Positions 49,865 through 59,156 of a stretch of DNA of 64,000 nucleotides are shown piece after piece. Each line of letters starts with the position of its first letter. Position 1 is the first letter of the stretch. Made by a program: the position numbers and the translations under genes. The notes beneath the pieces were generated by a model. That model was not told where the DNA came from. It saw only the letters and a program-made list of their open reading frames with translations, and searched no databases. This DNA is from Polaromonas sp. P2-4 (GTDB taxonomy: Bacteria; Pseudomonadota; Gammaproteobacteria; Burkholderiales; Burkholderiaceae_C), in NCBI GenBank assembly GCA_024703855.1, contig CP087965.1:2534001-2598000 (forward strand), read 5' to 3'.

Positions 49865-50857
49865 TCAGGCAGCCAGTCCATTGAGCACCTCCGGATTCAC
49901 AGGGTTTGTCGGTCCATCGCCGCAGAAAAAATTGATCAGGTTGTCCGCGGCCAGATTCGCCATGGCAAGGCGCGTCGGTCCGGTCGCGCTGCCGATGTGC
50001 GGCGTCAGCACGACGTTGGGCACCTCAAGCAGGCCGGGGTGAAGCGTGGGCTCGCCCTCATACACGTCCAGGCCCGCAGCGGCAATGCGCTTGTCGCGCA
50101 GCGCCTGGGCCAGTGCGGCGTCATCAACAATGCCGCCGCGCGCAATGTTGACCAGCGTCGCGGTTGGTTTCATCAGCGCCAGCTCGGCCGCGCCGATGGC
50201 ATGGTGCGAGGTTTTCGAATACGGCAGCACCAGCACCAGGTGGTCGGCGCTGCGCAGCAGCTCTTCCTTGCTGACATAACGGGCGCCGGTCTCGCGTTCG
50301 ACGCTGTCATCGAGCCGCGAGCGGTTGTGGTAAATCACCTGCATGCCGAAGCCGAGGTGGCCGCGGCGAGCCAAGGCCTGGCCGATGCGGCCCATGCCCA
50401 GGATGCCCAGGGTCGAGCCATGAACGTCGGAGCCGACCAGCGTGTCGTACTGCCAGCGGCTCCATTGCCCCGCGCGCAGGTAGCGCTCGCCTTCCGTGAC
50501 CCGCCGCGCAGCGGCCAGCAGCAGGGCGAAGCCGAAATCGGCCGTGGTTTCGGTCAACACACCCGGCGCGTTGGTGCCGACCACGCCGTGCGCGGTCATG
50601 GCCTCGACATCAAAGTTGTTAAAGCCCACCGACATGTTGGCGCAGATGCGCAGGTCCGGGCAGGCCTGCAACAGCGTGCTGTCAATGCGCTCGCCGCCAG
50701 TGGCGAAGAGCGCCTGCCGGCCTTGCAGCGCGTCCATCAGCTGCGCCTGGGACCAGGGCTCATCCGCCTGGTTGGCCCGCACCTCGAAGTGCGGCTCAAG
50801 CCGGGCGATCACCTCGGGCGCGATCGCCCGGCAGACCAGAAGGGAGGGCTTGCTCAT
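49865..50857 (-). CDS. D-2-hydroxyacid dehydrogenase (glyoxylate/hydroxypyruvate reductase type)
   Basis: 330 residues. NAD(P)-binding LGILGMGRIGQALARRG; the catalytic trio is Arg in NIARGGIVDD, Glu in LDVYEGEP and His in LTPHIGSATGPTR. It likely reduces a short 2-oxo acid such as glyoxylate or hydroxypyruvate formed by the pathway. It lies 23 bp after the Bug gene and 7 bp before the FAH start. The frame is intact. Confidence 0.9.
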   Translation of the reverse strand: MSKPSLLVCRAIAPEVIARLEPHFEVRANQADEPWSQAQLMDALQGRQALFATGGERIDSTLLQACPDLRICANMSVGFNNFDVEAMTAHGVVGTNAPGVLTETTADFGFALLLAAARRVTEGERYLRAGQWSRWQYDTLVGSDVHGSTLGILGMGRIGQALARRGHLGFGMQVIYHNRSRLDDSVERETGARYVSKEELLRSADHLVLVLPYSKTSHHAIGAAELALMKPTATLVNIARGGIVDDAALAQALRDKRIAAAGLDVYEGEPTLHPGLLEVPNVVLTPHIGSATGPTRLAMANLAADNLINFFCGDGPTNPVNPEVLNGLAA

Positions 50858-50880
50858 GCCTTTGACCTTTGATCTTTGAC

Positions 50881-51837
50881 CTACTGCTTCAGGCCAAGCT
50901 TGTTGATCAGGCCTTTGTAGAAAGCGTGATCCTTGGCCATCACGGCGCCAAAGGCGTCGCCTTCGGCATAGGCGTAGCCCATGTTCTGGCGGTCCAGCGC
51001 GTCACGCAGGCTTTGTTCGGTCACGATCTTCGCGGTCGCGGCGCGCAGCACATTGACAACTTCGGGCGGCGTGCCCTTGGTCACGGCCAGGCCGCGCCAG
51101 GTGCCGATGGAAATGTCGATGTTGCGTTCCTTGAGCGTCGGCACTTTCTCGAAGCCCTTGATGCGCTGCTCGGACATCACCGCCAGCGTCTTCAGCTTGC
51201 CCGTCGAGGTGTAGGCATAGACTTCCGCCGCGCTCACCGTGATGGCCTCGATGTGACCGCCCAGCAGGGACAGCGCGGCCGGTGCCGCGCCGGCAAAGGG
51301 GATGTGGTTGAACTTCACGCCGGTCTTGTCTTCCACGGCTGCGGCGGCAAGATGCCAGGTCGAGCCGTTGCCGCCGTTGCCCACGCGGAAGTCGCCCTGT
51401 TTCGCAGCCGCCAGGAATTCCTCGACGGTGTTCCACGGCGCATCGGCGCGCACCGTGATCGCTGCGGGATCGTAGTTCAGGCGGGCGATGGGGATGAAAT
51501 CCTCATAGGTGATTTTGGTCAGGCCCATGTTGGGCTGGGTCATCAGGTCGGTCGCGAGCAGGGCTACCTTGTAGCCCTCCGGCTTGCCATTGATGACGTC
51601 GGCCCAGCCGATGGCGCCACTGGCGCCGGGCTTGTTGACAACGATCAGGTTCTGGGGCAAATGCTTGACCGACGCCAGCGCGAAGGCCCGGCCCAGCACG
51701 TCGGTGCCGCCGCCGGCCGGGTAGGGCACGATCAGCTCGATCGGCCGGTTCGGGTAGGTGGCCTGGGCCAGCACGGCGGCAGGCAGGGCCAGGGCGCACA
51801 GCAGGCCGGCCAGGATGCGGGAAGCAAATGTCTTCAT
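50881..51837 (-). CDS. Bug-family periplasmic substrate-binding protein (TctC-like)
   Basis: 318 residues. A signal peptide (ILAGLLCALALPAAVLA) is followed by YPNRPIELIVPYPAGGGTDV and VNKPGASGAIGWADVINGKP, the standard Bug ligand loops. No TctA/TctB genes adjoin. It probably captures the carboxylate metabolised by this operon. The frame is intact. Confidence 0.9.
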   Translation of the reverse strand: MKTFASRILAGLLCALALPAAVLAQATYPNRPIELIVPYPAGGGTDVLGRAFALASVKHLPQNLIVVNKPGASGAIGWADVINGKPEGYKVALLATDLMTQPNMGLTKITYEDFIPIARLNYDPAAITVRADAPWNTVEEFLAAAKQGDFRVGNGGNGSTWHLAAAAVEDKTGVKFNHIPFAGAAPAALSLLGGHIEAITVSAAEVYAYTSTGKLKTLAVMSEQRIKGFEKVPTLKERNIDISIGTWRGLAVTKGTPPEVVNVLRAATAKIVTEQSLRDALDRQNMGYAYAEGDAFGAVMAKDHAFYKGLINKLGLKQ

Positions 51838-51897
51838 GGTTGTCTCTCTTTGTTAGTAGGGATAGGGATGTCGTGATGATTTGAAGGAACGTGACGG

Positions 51898-53199
51898 TCA
51901 GGACCAGGCGGGGCCGTTCGGAAACTCGAATTCCTCGAGGGTCGCGGCATGCATCTCGATGCTGTAGCCCGGGCGCTGCGGCGGCATGTAGTGGCCCTTG
52001 CGGATCACCACCGGGTCGATGAAATGCTCGTGCAGGTGGTCGACGTATTCCAGCACGCGGTTTTCCAGCGAAGCGGACACCGCGATGTAGTCAAACAGCG
52101 AGATGTTCTGCACGTACTCGCACAGGCCCACGCCGCCGGCGTGCGGGCACACCGGTACACCGAACTTGGCGGCCATCAGCAGCACCACCAGCACCTCGTT
52201 CAGGCCACCGAGGCGGGCCGCATCGACCTGGCAAAAGTCGATGGCCTTGGCCTGCAGCAGCTGCTTGAACATCACGCGGTTGTGGCAATGCTCGCCGGTC
52301 GCCATGCCGATGGGCGCAATGCGCTGGCGGATGGTGGCGTGCCCCAGGATGTCGTCGGGGTTGGTCGGCTCCTCGATCCACCAGGGTTCAAAGGCGGCCA
52401 GGCGGCGCATGTTGACGACGGCCTCGTCCACTTCCCACACCTGGTTGGCGTCCATCATGAGCTTGCGGTCCCAGCCAATCTCTTCGCGCAGGATGGCGGC
52501 GCGACGCATGTCTTCCTCGATGCTGCCGCCGACCTTCTGCTTGAAGTGTGTCCAGCCCTCGGCCACGCCTTCACGGGCCAGGCGGCGCATTTTTTCCTCG
52601 GAATAACCGAGCCAGCCGGCCGAGGTGGTGTAGCCGGGGTAGCCCTGCTCCAGCATTTCCTGCTCTCGTGCGGCCTTGCCGCCGGCGTTGCGGCGCAGGA
52701 TGGCCAGCGCCTCCTCGGGCGTGAGCGCGTCGGTGACAAAGCGGAAGTCCAGGCAGCGCACCAGCTCCTCAGGGCTCATGTCGGCCAACAGCTTCCAGAC
52801 CGGCTTGCCTTCGGACTTGGCCCACAGGTCCCAGACGGCGTTGACGATGGCGGCCGTGGCCAGGTGGATCACGCCTTTGTCCGGGCCCAGCCAGCGCAGC
52901 TGGCTGTCGCCGCTGGTGATGTTGCGCCAGAATGCGCCCATGTTGCCGGTGATCTCTTCGAGCGTGTGGCCAACCACAAACGAAGCCAGCGAGTTGACGG
53001 CCGCCACGCAGATTTCATTGCCGCGGCCAATCGTGAAGGTCAGCCCATGGCCTTCCAGCGCCGAGGGGGCGTCGGTATGCAGCACCACGTAGGTGGCGGA
53101 ATAGTCCGGCGCCGTGTTCATGGCGTCCGAGCCGTCAAGCGAGCGCGAGGTGGGGAAACGGATGTCGCGAACCGAGAGATGGGTAATGGTAGTCGGCAC
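51898..53199 (-). CDS. L-fuconate dehydratase (enolase superfamily)
   Basis: 433 residues from a GTG. The N-terminus RFPTSRSLDGSDAMN, then HGLTFTIGRGNE, and the overall length are characteristic of fuconate dehydratase. Active-site features: FKQKVGG (Lys), LMMDANQVW (Asp), WIEEPTNPDD (Glu), ATGEHCHNR (Glu) and VCPHAGGVGLCEYV (His). It removes water from L-fuconate, or the analogous D-arabinonate, to give a 2-keto-3-deoxy acid. First gene of the operon down to 45455. The shared operator motif lies 56 bp upstream. Confidence 0.9.
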   Translation of the reverse strand: MPTTITHLSVRDIRFPTSRSLDGSDAMNTAPDYSATYVVLHTDAPSALEGHGLTFTIGRGNEICVAAVNSLASFVVGHTLEEITGNMGAFWRNITSGDSQLRWLGPDKGVIHLATAAIVNAVWDLWAKSEGKPVWKLLADMSPEELVRCLDFRFVTDALTPEEALAILRRNAGGKAAREQEMLEQGYPGYTTSAGWLGYSEEKMRRLAREGVAEGWTHFKQKVGGSIEEDMRRAAILREEIGWDRKLMMDANQVWEVDEAVVNMRRLAAFEPWWIEEPTNPDDILGHATIRQRIAPIGMATGEHCHNRVMFKQLLQAKAIDFCQVDAARLGGLNEVLVVLLMAAKFGVPVCPHAGGVGLCEYVQNISLFDYIAVSASLENRVLEYVDHLHEHFIDPVVIRKGHYMPPQRPGYSIEMHAATLEEFEFPNGPAWS

Positions 53200-53254
53200 T
53201 TTTGTCTTTCAAAGGGGTGAAAAGATAGCGAAGCTTAGGCCGATTGACGATATC

Positions 53255-53298
53255 CATCCAATCGTCATTTGGTATATTGCGATTCTCATTTTTGGATC
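53255..53298. promoter_or_regulatory. Putative LysR operator, site 1
   Basis: It begins CATCCAATCGT and contains the dyad ATCG-N15-CGAT (53261-53283), then CATTTTTGGATC. A closely similar 44 bp sequence lies at 60112-60155. It sits in the divergent region between fuconate dehydratase and the LysR gene, about 56 bp before the dehydratase start. Confidence 0.65.
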
Positions 53299-53302
53299 AC
53301 TC

Positions 53303-54270
53303 ATGGACGATGCCCCCGGCGCACCCGCCCTGCCCGCCAACCTCTTTCGCCGGCTGCGCATCAAGAGCCGGCAGGTCATGCTGCTGGACGCCCTCGACGA
53401 GCACCGCAACCTGCGGCGCGCGGCGGCGGCCATCCACACCACCCAGCCCGCCGCCACGGCGCTGCTGCAGCAGCTTGAAGAAGGGCTGGGCGTGGTGCTG
53501 TTCGAGCGCCATGCGCGCGGCATGGAGCCCACGGGTTATGGCGAGGTGATGATCCGCTATGCGCGCGGCGTGCTGCACGACTTCGCCTATGCGGGCGACG
53601 AGATGGCCGCCCTGGCCGCCGGCGCCTCCGGGCTGGTGCGCATCGGCAGCGTCATGGGCGCCACGCCTGTGCTGCTGACCCAGGGCCTGGCGCGCTTCAA
53701 GGCCGGCAACCCGCGGGTGCGCATTTCGCTGCAGGTCGACACCAGTGACCTGCTAATGCCAGCCCTGCTGCGCGGCGACCTCGACGTGGTGCTCGGGCGC
53801 CTGCCCGACCAGTTTTATGACGAGGACCTGGAAATCGAGCAGCTCGAGGGCGAGTCGATGAGCGTGGTGGCACGGCCCGGCCATCCGCTGTTTGATCTGG
53901 CCGAGGTCACGCTGGCCGACCTGGTCGCGCAGACCTGGGTCCTGCATCCGCTGGGCAGCCCGATGCGGCGCCGCGTCGAGCAGGCGCTGCAGCACGCCAG
54001 CCTGGCGGCGCCCCCCGACATTGTCGAGACCTCGTCCATTCTGGCGACCACCTCGCTGCTCGAAGCCAGCGACATGATCTCGGTGGTGCCGCTCGACGTG
54101 GCGCAGCACTATGCCAACTACGGCCTGGTCGCCATCCTGCCGGTACAGCTGCCGATTTCCATGGCCAACCTGGGCATCATCACGCGCAAGAAAAAGACCT
54201 GTCGCCCGCGGTGAAAGGCTTTTTGCACGCACTGCGCGACAGCATGCTGGAGCGCCAGATCGCCCGTTGA
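53303..54270 (+). CDS. LysR-family regulator of the acid-sugar operons, one frameshift at the end
   Basis: About 322 residues after repair. HTH: RQVMLLDALDEHRNLRRAAA and TTQPAATALLQQLEEGLGVV, followed by the effector domain (GLVRIGSVMGATPVLLTQGL). A missing A in the A5 run near 54190 hides the true end, which reads KDLSPAVKGFLHALRDSMLE and stops at 54270, next to the convergent amidohydrolase stop. It is similar to GbpR/CbbR-like regulators. Its position and the paired operators suggest it controls both flanking operons. Confidence 0.85.
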
Positions 54271-55176
54271 TCAACAGTCCATTCGGTACAGGCGCTGCGC
54301 GTTGTCGTGAAACAGCTGGCGCTGCTCGGAAGCCGACAGATCCGCAACCATGCACGCAAAGCCGCTGAAGATATCTTCGAACGAGGCGCAGAGGCTGTCG
54401 ACCGGGTAGTTGCTGCCGAACATGCAGCGGTCGACGCCGAACAGCTCGATGCTTTGCCGCACCACGGGGCGGTTTTCCGCCACGGTCCAGCGCCGCCCGC
54501 TCAGCCCGATGCCGCTGAGCTTGACAAAGACATTCGGGCATTGCGCCACGCGCCGCATGGCTTCTCGCCAGGCTGCGAGCCCTTCGCTACTGCGATCAGA
54601 GGGCATGCCGGTGTGGTTGATGATGAGGGGCGTGTCCGGAAAGTCCCGCGCCAGGGCTGCAGCCTCGTGCAAATGCCAGAACGGTGTTTGCAGCTCGAAA
54701 TGCAGACCGTGCCGCGCCAGCAGGCCGTAGTTGTGCCGCCACGCGGGGTCGGCCATGCCGCCTGCCGCCGTGTCGGCTGGCGCGTCGTTGGCGCGCGGCT
54801 TGTGGCGAATGCCGCGCACGAAGCCGAAGGCGGCCAGTTGCTCCAGCGTGCGCTGCGCATCGGGCTGGTCCAGCCAGGCCTTGCCGACCGCCACCGTGGG
54901 CCACCCGCTTTGCTGGCGCAGGCCCGCGATGTAGCGCATCTCGCCGACAGGGTCGCGCGGATCCCAGTCGGCCTCGATGTAGACACTGCCCGCCAGCTTG
55001 AACGCCGCCGTATCGCTGAGGTAGACAGCCGGCAGATAGGGGTGGGCGATCGACTGGTGATCGCCATAGCGGTGCGGCGGACGGTCGCTGTCGCACAGCC
55101 ACGGGTAGTAGTTCAGCACAGGGTCCCAGAAGTGATGGTGGGCATCGATGATGGGAAACCCCAGCGGTTCGGTCAT
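54271..55176 (-). CDS. COG3618 amidohydrolase (fuconolactonase-like)
   Basis: 301 residues. The metal motif IIDAHHHFWDP at the N-terminus, LIINHTGMP (His) and MFGSNYPVDSL (Asp) are those of amidohydrolase-2 lactonases. Family members open L-fucono-1,5-lactone or related lactones, which would feed the dehydratase of the neighbouring operon. Last gene of the operon that starts at 60053. The frame is intact. Confidence 0.85.
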   Translation of the reverse strand: MTEPLGFPIIDAHHHFWDPVLNYYPWLCDSDRPPHRYGDHQSIAHPYLPAVYLSDTAAFKLAGSVYIEADWDPRDPVGEMRYIAGLRQQSGWPTVAVGKAWLDQPDAQRTLEQLAAFGFVRGIRHKPRANDAPADTAAGGMADPAWRHNYGLLARHGLHFELQTPFWHLHEAAALARDFPDTPLIINHTGMPSDRSSEGLAAWREAMRRVAQCPNVFVKLSGIGLSGRRWTVAENRPVVRQSIELFGVDRCMFGSNYPVDSLCASFEDIFSGFACMVADLSASEQRQLFHDNAQRLYRMDC

Positions 55177-55191
55177 GGCAGGTCCTGAAAG

Positions 55192-56194
55192 TCAGGCAGC
55201 TTTCATGCTGCCTGTAGCGAAACGCGTTGTTGACGCGGCGAATGCCGTTGACCAGGGCCCGGCCGAACGGCGGCGCCGAGATTTCGAAACGGCAGGAGGC
55301 ATCGACCTTGACGCCCTCGGCAAACGACAGGGTGGCGGTGCCGAAGTAGTGGACGTGCACGTCGCCCGGCACCAGGAACTGGTCGTACTTGAAATGGTGG
55401 AACTCGATGTTGCCGATCGAGTGCGACATGTTGTCTTCCCCGGTGAAGAAGGGCTTTTCCCAGCGCAGGCGGCCCTTGCGGACGATGCGCGACAGGCCGG
55501 TGATGTTCAGCGGCAGTTCGTTCAGCAAGAGTTCTGGGCCGAAGGAGCTGCCGCCCAGCTTGGCATGCGACACCAGGCCGCTGTTGCTGCGCTCGGTCAC
55601 ATGGTCCGACAGCTCGTTGGCGAGGGCAAAACCGACGCGGCGCGGTATGCGGTCGGCACCGATCAGGTACAGGCCGGCCAGTTCGGGTTCTTCGCTCGCG
55701 TCTGCGGCAAAGGCCGCAACCGGAAAATCCTGGTAGGGATGGACCACCGAATGGCCGCTGCCCTTGAAGTGCCATTCGGGGGCGACGCCCGGCAGACCGT
55801 TGCCATCGGGGCGCCCACCTTCCAGGCCCAGCTTGAACAGCCGCAATGAATCGCTGAGCGTGGTCTGGCCGGCCTGCAGCGCGCGCCGCAGGTGGTCGCG
55901 TGTGCGCTCACTGCCCAGGTGTGTCAGGCCCGAGCTGCTGACCAGCATATGGGCCGGGTCCGGGTGGTCGAACGGCACCAGCACGGCCTGCCGTTCAACC
56001 AGGCCGTCGTAGCCGACCCGCTCAACAGAAGCCCGTTTGTTGACCAGCCGCGCCAGCGGCGTGCGCTCCGCCAGCGCCTGCGACACCAACGCATAGGTGC
56101 TGTCGCAGCCGTCCAGCACCCGCACCGTATCGGGCGCTTCGACCAGGCCGACGGCACGCTGGCCGTCGGGCCGCAGGAACTGCAGCAGGCGCAT
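55192..56194 (-). CDS. AraD1-type FAH-family protein, one frameshift at the end
   Basis: About 333 residues after repair. It begins MRLLQFLRPDGQRAVGLVEA and has SSSGLTHLGSERTRD, EPEWHF-like VAPEWHFKGSG, SEEPELAGLYLIG, FALANELSDHVTERSNSG and GDVHVHYFGTATLSFAEGVK. These match the AraD1 family, often L-2-keto-3-deoxyarabinonate dehydratases. An extra C near 55218 must be removed; the frame then ends NAFATGSMKAA at 55192. It lies between the lactonase-like and ABC transporter genes. Confidence 0.8.
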
Positions 56195-56228
56195 GGGTGG
56201 CTTGGGCCGACTGATTACTCGGCCTGGC

Positions 56229-57027
56229 TTATTTGGCCTGGCTCACGACGCTCTCGGGAATATCGGCGCCGTGGTATTTCTTGAAGATCTCGTTGAGCTT
56301 GCCGTTTTTCATGTTGGTGCGCACCCAGTCGTTGACCCAGGCCATCAGCTTGGGCTCCTCCTTGCGCATGCCGACGCCCAGGTCGAAGGTGCGCAGCACA
56401 AACTTGGGCTCCAGCTGGCGTGCCGGTGCCTTGTTGACCATGGTCTGGAACAGCGCGCCCGAGGTGGCCACCAGGTCGGCCTGCCCCGTCACCGCGGCGG
56501 TGATCACGGCCGTCGTCGTCGTCGTAACGCACGATGGTCGCGCCCTTGGCGTTGGCCGTGAGGTCGGCGTCCTGCGTGGTGCTGCGGTTGACCGCCACCG
56601 ACTTGCCTGCGAGGTCGGCCATGCTCTTGACGTTAACCCCCTTGGTGCCGCCCACCAGCGACACCTGGCCGGCGTAGGGAATTGAATAGTCGATCACCTT
56701 GGCCCGCTCCGGCGTGAAGGCGAGCGTCGAGATCACCAGGTCGGCCTTGTTGGTCTGCAGATTGGGAATGCGGGTGGCGCCCGTCGTCGGCACGATTTCC
56801 AGCGCGACGCCCAGATCCTTGGCCAGCAAGGTGGCGACATCCACATCGGAGCCGGTCGGGCGCATGGCGCTGTCGGTCATGCCCGACGGCGGGTTCGCCA
56901 CGTCGATCGAAATGCGGATTTTTTTCGTCGCGCGGATGTTGTCCAGCGTGTCGGCATGGGCGGCCAGGCCGGCCAGCGCCAGGGCGGCCACGATAGTGCT
57001 GCGGGAGATGATGGAGAGCAGTTTCAT
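56229..57027 (-). CDS. Amino-acid-type ABC transporter substrate-binding protein, one frameshift
   Basis: About 265 residues after repair. A signal peptide (AALALAGLAAHA) precedes a family-3 solute-binding domain: RISIDVANPPSGMTDS, GSDVDVATLLAKDLGV and ADLVISTLAFTPERAKVIDY. An indel within the GAC repeat near 56510-56520 shifts the frame before ITAAVTGQADLVATSGA. The ligand is a polar amino acid or similar small acid. Transporter genes 57047-59156 lie directly upstream in the operon. Confidence 0.85.
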
Positions 57028-57046
57028 GGTGCGGTTTCCTTTGGGG

Positions 57047-57775
57047 TTACAAGCCGTTGTCGACAAATTGCTGCAGTTCGGCGGTCTGCGGGTTGAGCAG
57101 CATGTCGCCGGTTCCGGTTTCCCAGATCCGGCCTTCATGCATGAAGATCACGACGTCAGCCACCTTGCGGGCAAACGCCATTTCGTGGGTCACCAGCACC
57201 ATGGTCATGCCGCCGGCGGCCAGCTCCTCGATGACCTTGAGCACTTCGCCCGTCAGCTGCGGGTCCAGCGCCGAGGTGACCTCGTCGAACAGCATGACCT
57301 GCGGCTCCATCGCCAGCGAGCGGCCGATCGCCACGCGCTGCTGCTGGCCGCCCGACAGCTGCTCGGGGTAGGCCTGCGCCTTGTCCGCCAGGCCGACCTG
57401 ACGCAGCACGTTGCGCGCGAGTTCCAGCGCCTCGGCCCGGCTCTTGCCCTTGGCGGCGCGTGGCGCGAGCGTGATGTTCTCTTCCACCGTGAGATGCGGA
57501 AACAGGTTGTAGCTCTGGAACACGATGCCGACGTCGCGGCGCAGGCCGCGCAGGTCGATGGCCGGGTCGCTCACCCGGTGGCCGCAGACTTCGATCAGGC
57601 CGCTGTCGATGGCTTCCAGCCGGTTGATGCAGCGCAGCGCCGTGCTCTTGCCCGAGCCGCTGCGGCCGATGATGGCCACCACCTGGCCCTTCTTGACTTG
57701 GAACGACACCCCCTTGAGCACGTTCAGGCTGCCGAAGCTCTTGTGCACGTTTTCAAGATTCACAATATTGGACAT
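57047..57775 (-). CDS. Polar amino-acid-type ABC transporter ATPase
   Basis: 242 residues. Walker A IGRSGSGKSTALRC, Q-loop VFQSYNLFPHL, signature LSGGQQQRVAIGRSL, Walker B VMLFDEVTSALDP and the switch His in VLVTHEM. GlnQ/HisP type. It overlaps the permease upstream by 23 bp and powers uptake by the two permeases. The frame is intact. Confidence 0.95.
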   Translation of the reverse strand: MSNIVNLENVHKSFGSLNVLKGVSFQVKKGQVVAIIGRSGSGKSTALRCINRLEAIDSGLIEVCGHRVSDPAIDLRGLRRDVGIVFQSYNLFPHLTVEENITLAPRAAKGKSRAEALELARNVLRQVGLADKAQAYPEQLSGGQQQRVAIGRSLAMEPQVMLFDEVTSALDPQLTGEVLKVIEELAAGGMTMVLVTHEMAFARKVADVVIFMHEGRIWETGTGDMLLNPQTAELQQFVDNGL

Positions 57776-58457
57776 TGCCGATTCCTTTCTTCAGTTCCGG
57801 CTCGGGCTTGCGGCCAGCGAGCAATCTGTTTTCGAGTTTCCGGGCCCACCACGACAGCGGGAAACACAGCAGGAAGTACAGGCCGGCGACCAGCATGTAG
57901 ACCACAAAGGGCTCGAATAGCGAGTTGTTGATGATCTGGCCGGCGCGCGCCAGCTCAACGAAGCCGACGACGGAGGCGAGCGAGGTGTTTTTGACGATCT
58001 GCACCATGAAGCCCACGGTGGGTGGCGTGGCGATGCGCAGCGCTTGCGGCAGGATCACCATGAATAACCGCTGGGTGCGCGTCAGCGCCAGGCATTCGGC
58101 GGCTTCCCACTGGGTTTTCGGAACCGCTTCAATGCAGCCGCGCCAGATCTCGCCGATATAGGCACTCACATAAATCGTCATCGACAGGCCGGCGGCGACG
58201 ATCGCCGGCAGGCTCAGGCCCATGATGCTCAGGCCGAAATAAGACAGAAACATCAGGATCAGCAGCGGCGTGCCCTGCACCAGTTGCACATACCCGAGCG
58301 CCAGCCAGCGCAGCGCCCGGTTGCGCGAAATGCGTGCCAGCGCGACGCCAAAACCCAGCAGGCCGCCGCCGACAAAAGCCATCAGCGACAGGATGACGGT
58401 CCAGCCCACGCCTTGCGCCAGGAAGTAGAGATGGTTGAGGTTGAATTCGTTGTTCAT
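57753..58457 (-). CDS. ABC transporter permease (His/Glu/Gln/Arg type)
   Basis: 234 residues with about five membrane helices. FVGGGLLGFGVALARISRN starts the core, and the EAA loop reads EAAECLALTRTQRLFMVILP. One of a permease pair with 58473-59156. The frame is intact. Confidence 0.9.
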   Translation of the reverse strand: MNNEFNLNHLYFLAQGVGWTVILSLMAFVGGGLLGFGVALARISRNRALRWLALGYVQLVQGTPLLILMFLSYFGLSIMGLSLPAIVAAGLSMTIYVSAYIGEIWRGCIEAVPKTQWEAAECLALTRTQRLFMVILPQALRIATPPTVGFMVQIVKNTSLASVVGFVELARAGQIINNSLFEPFVVYMLVAGLYFLLCFPLSWWARKLENRLLAGRKPEPELKKGIGNVQYCES

Positions 58458-58472
58458 GGTGTCAGCCCGCGC

Positions 58473-59156
58473 TCACATCGTGGTGCCGAGCCGGCGGCGG
58501 CGCGTGAAAACGGCCTGGCCGATGGCCCAGAAACCGAGGCGCATCAGCAGGGACAACATCAGGTAAAACACGGCCACCACGATGTAGGTCTCGAAGGAGC
58601 GGTAGGTGTCGGACTGGACACGGTTGGCAATCGCCGTCAGTTCCTCCGCGGAGATTTGCGACGTGATGGACGAGGCCAGCATCAGCAGCACAAACTGGCT
58701 GGTCAGCGCCGGGTAGACGCGCTCCATGGCGGGACGCAGGACCACATGCCAGTAGACCTGCAGCTTCGACAGCGCCAGGCACTCGGCGGCCTCGAGTTGC
58801 CCCTTGTGGATGGAGTCGATGCCGGCCCGCATGATCTCGGTGGTGTAGGCGCCGATATTGATGACCAGCGCCGCAATCGCCGCCACGTAGGCCGGCACCT
58901 TGAAGCCCAGGCTTGACAGCCCGAAGTAGACGATGAAGATCTGCACCAGCAGGGGGGTATTGCGGATGGTTTCCACATAAATGCTGCAGGCCTGCGCGAT
59001 CCAGCCGTTGCGGCTGCCGCGGCCGAACGCGCACAGGGTGCCGATCAGGAAACCCAGCAGCGTGGCGATCACCGCGAGCTGGATCGTCAGCCAGGCGCCG
59101 TGCAGAAACAGCGGCCACTGGGCCAGCACGGCAGAGAAGTCGAATTTGTAAGTCAT
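58473..59156 (-). CDS. ABC transporter permease (His/Glu/Gln/Arg type)
   Basis: 227 residues with about five membrane helices. The EAA loop is LEAAECLALSKLQVYWHVVL, and IYVETIRNTPLLVQIFIVYF is typical of the family. The start overlaps the dehydrogenase stop (ATGA at 59153-59156), so translation is coupled. The frame is intact. Confidence 0.9.
   Translation of the reverse strand: MTYKFDFSAVLAQWPLFLHGAWLTIQLAVIATLLGFLIGTLCAFGRGSRNGWIAQACSIYVETIRNTPLLVQIFIVYFGLSSLGFKVPAYVAAIAALVINIGAYTTEIMRAGIDSIHKGQLEAAECLALSKLQVYWHVVLRPAMERVYPALTSQFVLLMLASSITSQISAEELTAIANRVQSDTYRSFETYIVVAVFYLMLSLLMRLGFWAIGQAVFTRRRRLGTTM

Noticed and set aside
53240..53300. Similarity of the two operator regions as one more dispersed repeat
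   Set aside because: They share no core with the ~60 bp repeat family, occur only before these two operons, and keep distance and orientation to the start codons.
54596..56194. Apparent fusion of the AraD1 protein to the lactonase-like amidohydrolase
   Set aside because: The fusion depends on one extra C near 55218. After correction the AraD1 gene stops at 55192 and the amidohydrolase has its own start at 55176.
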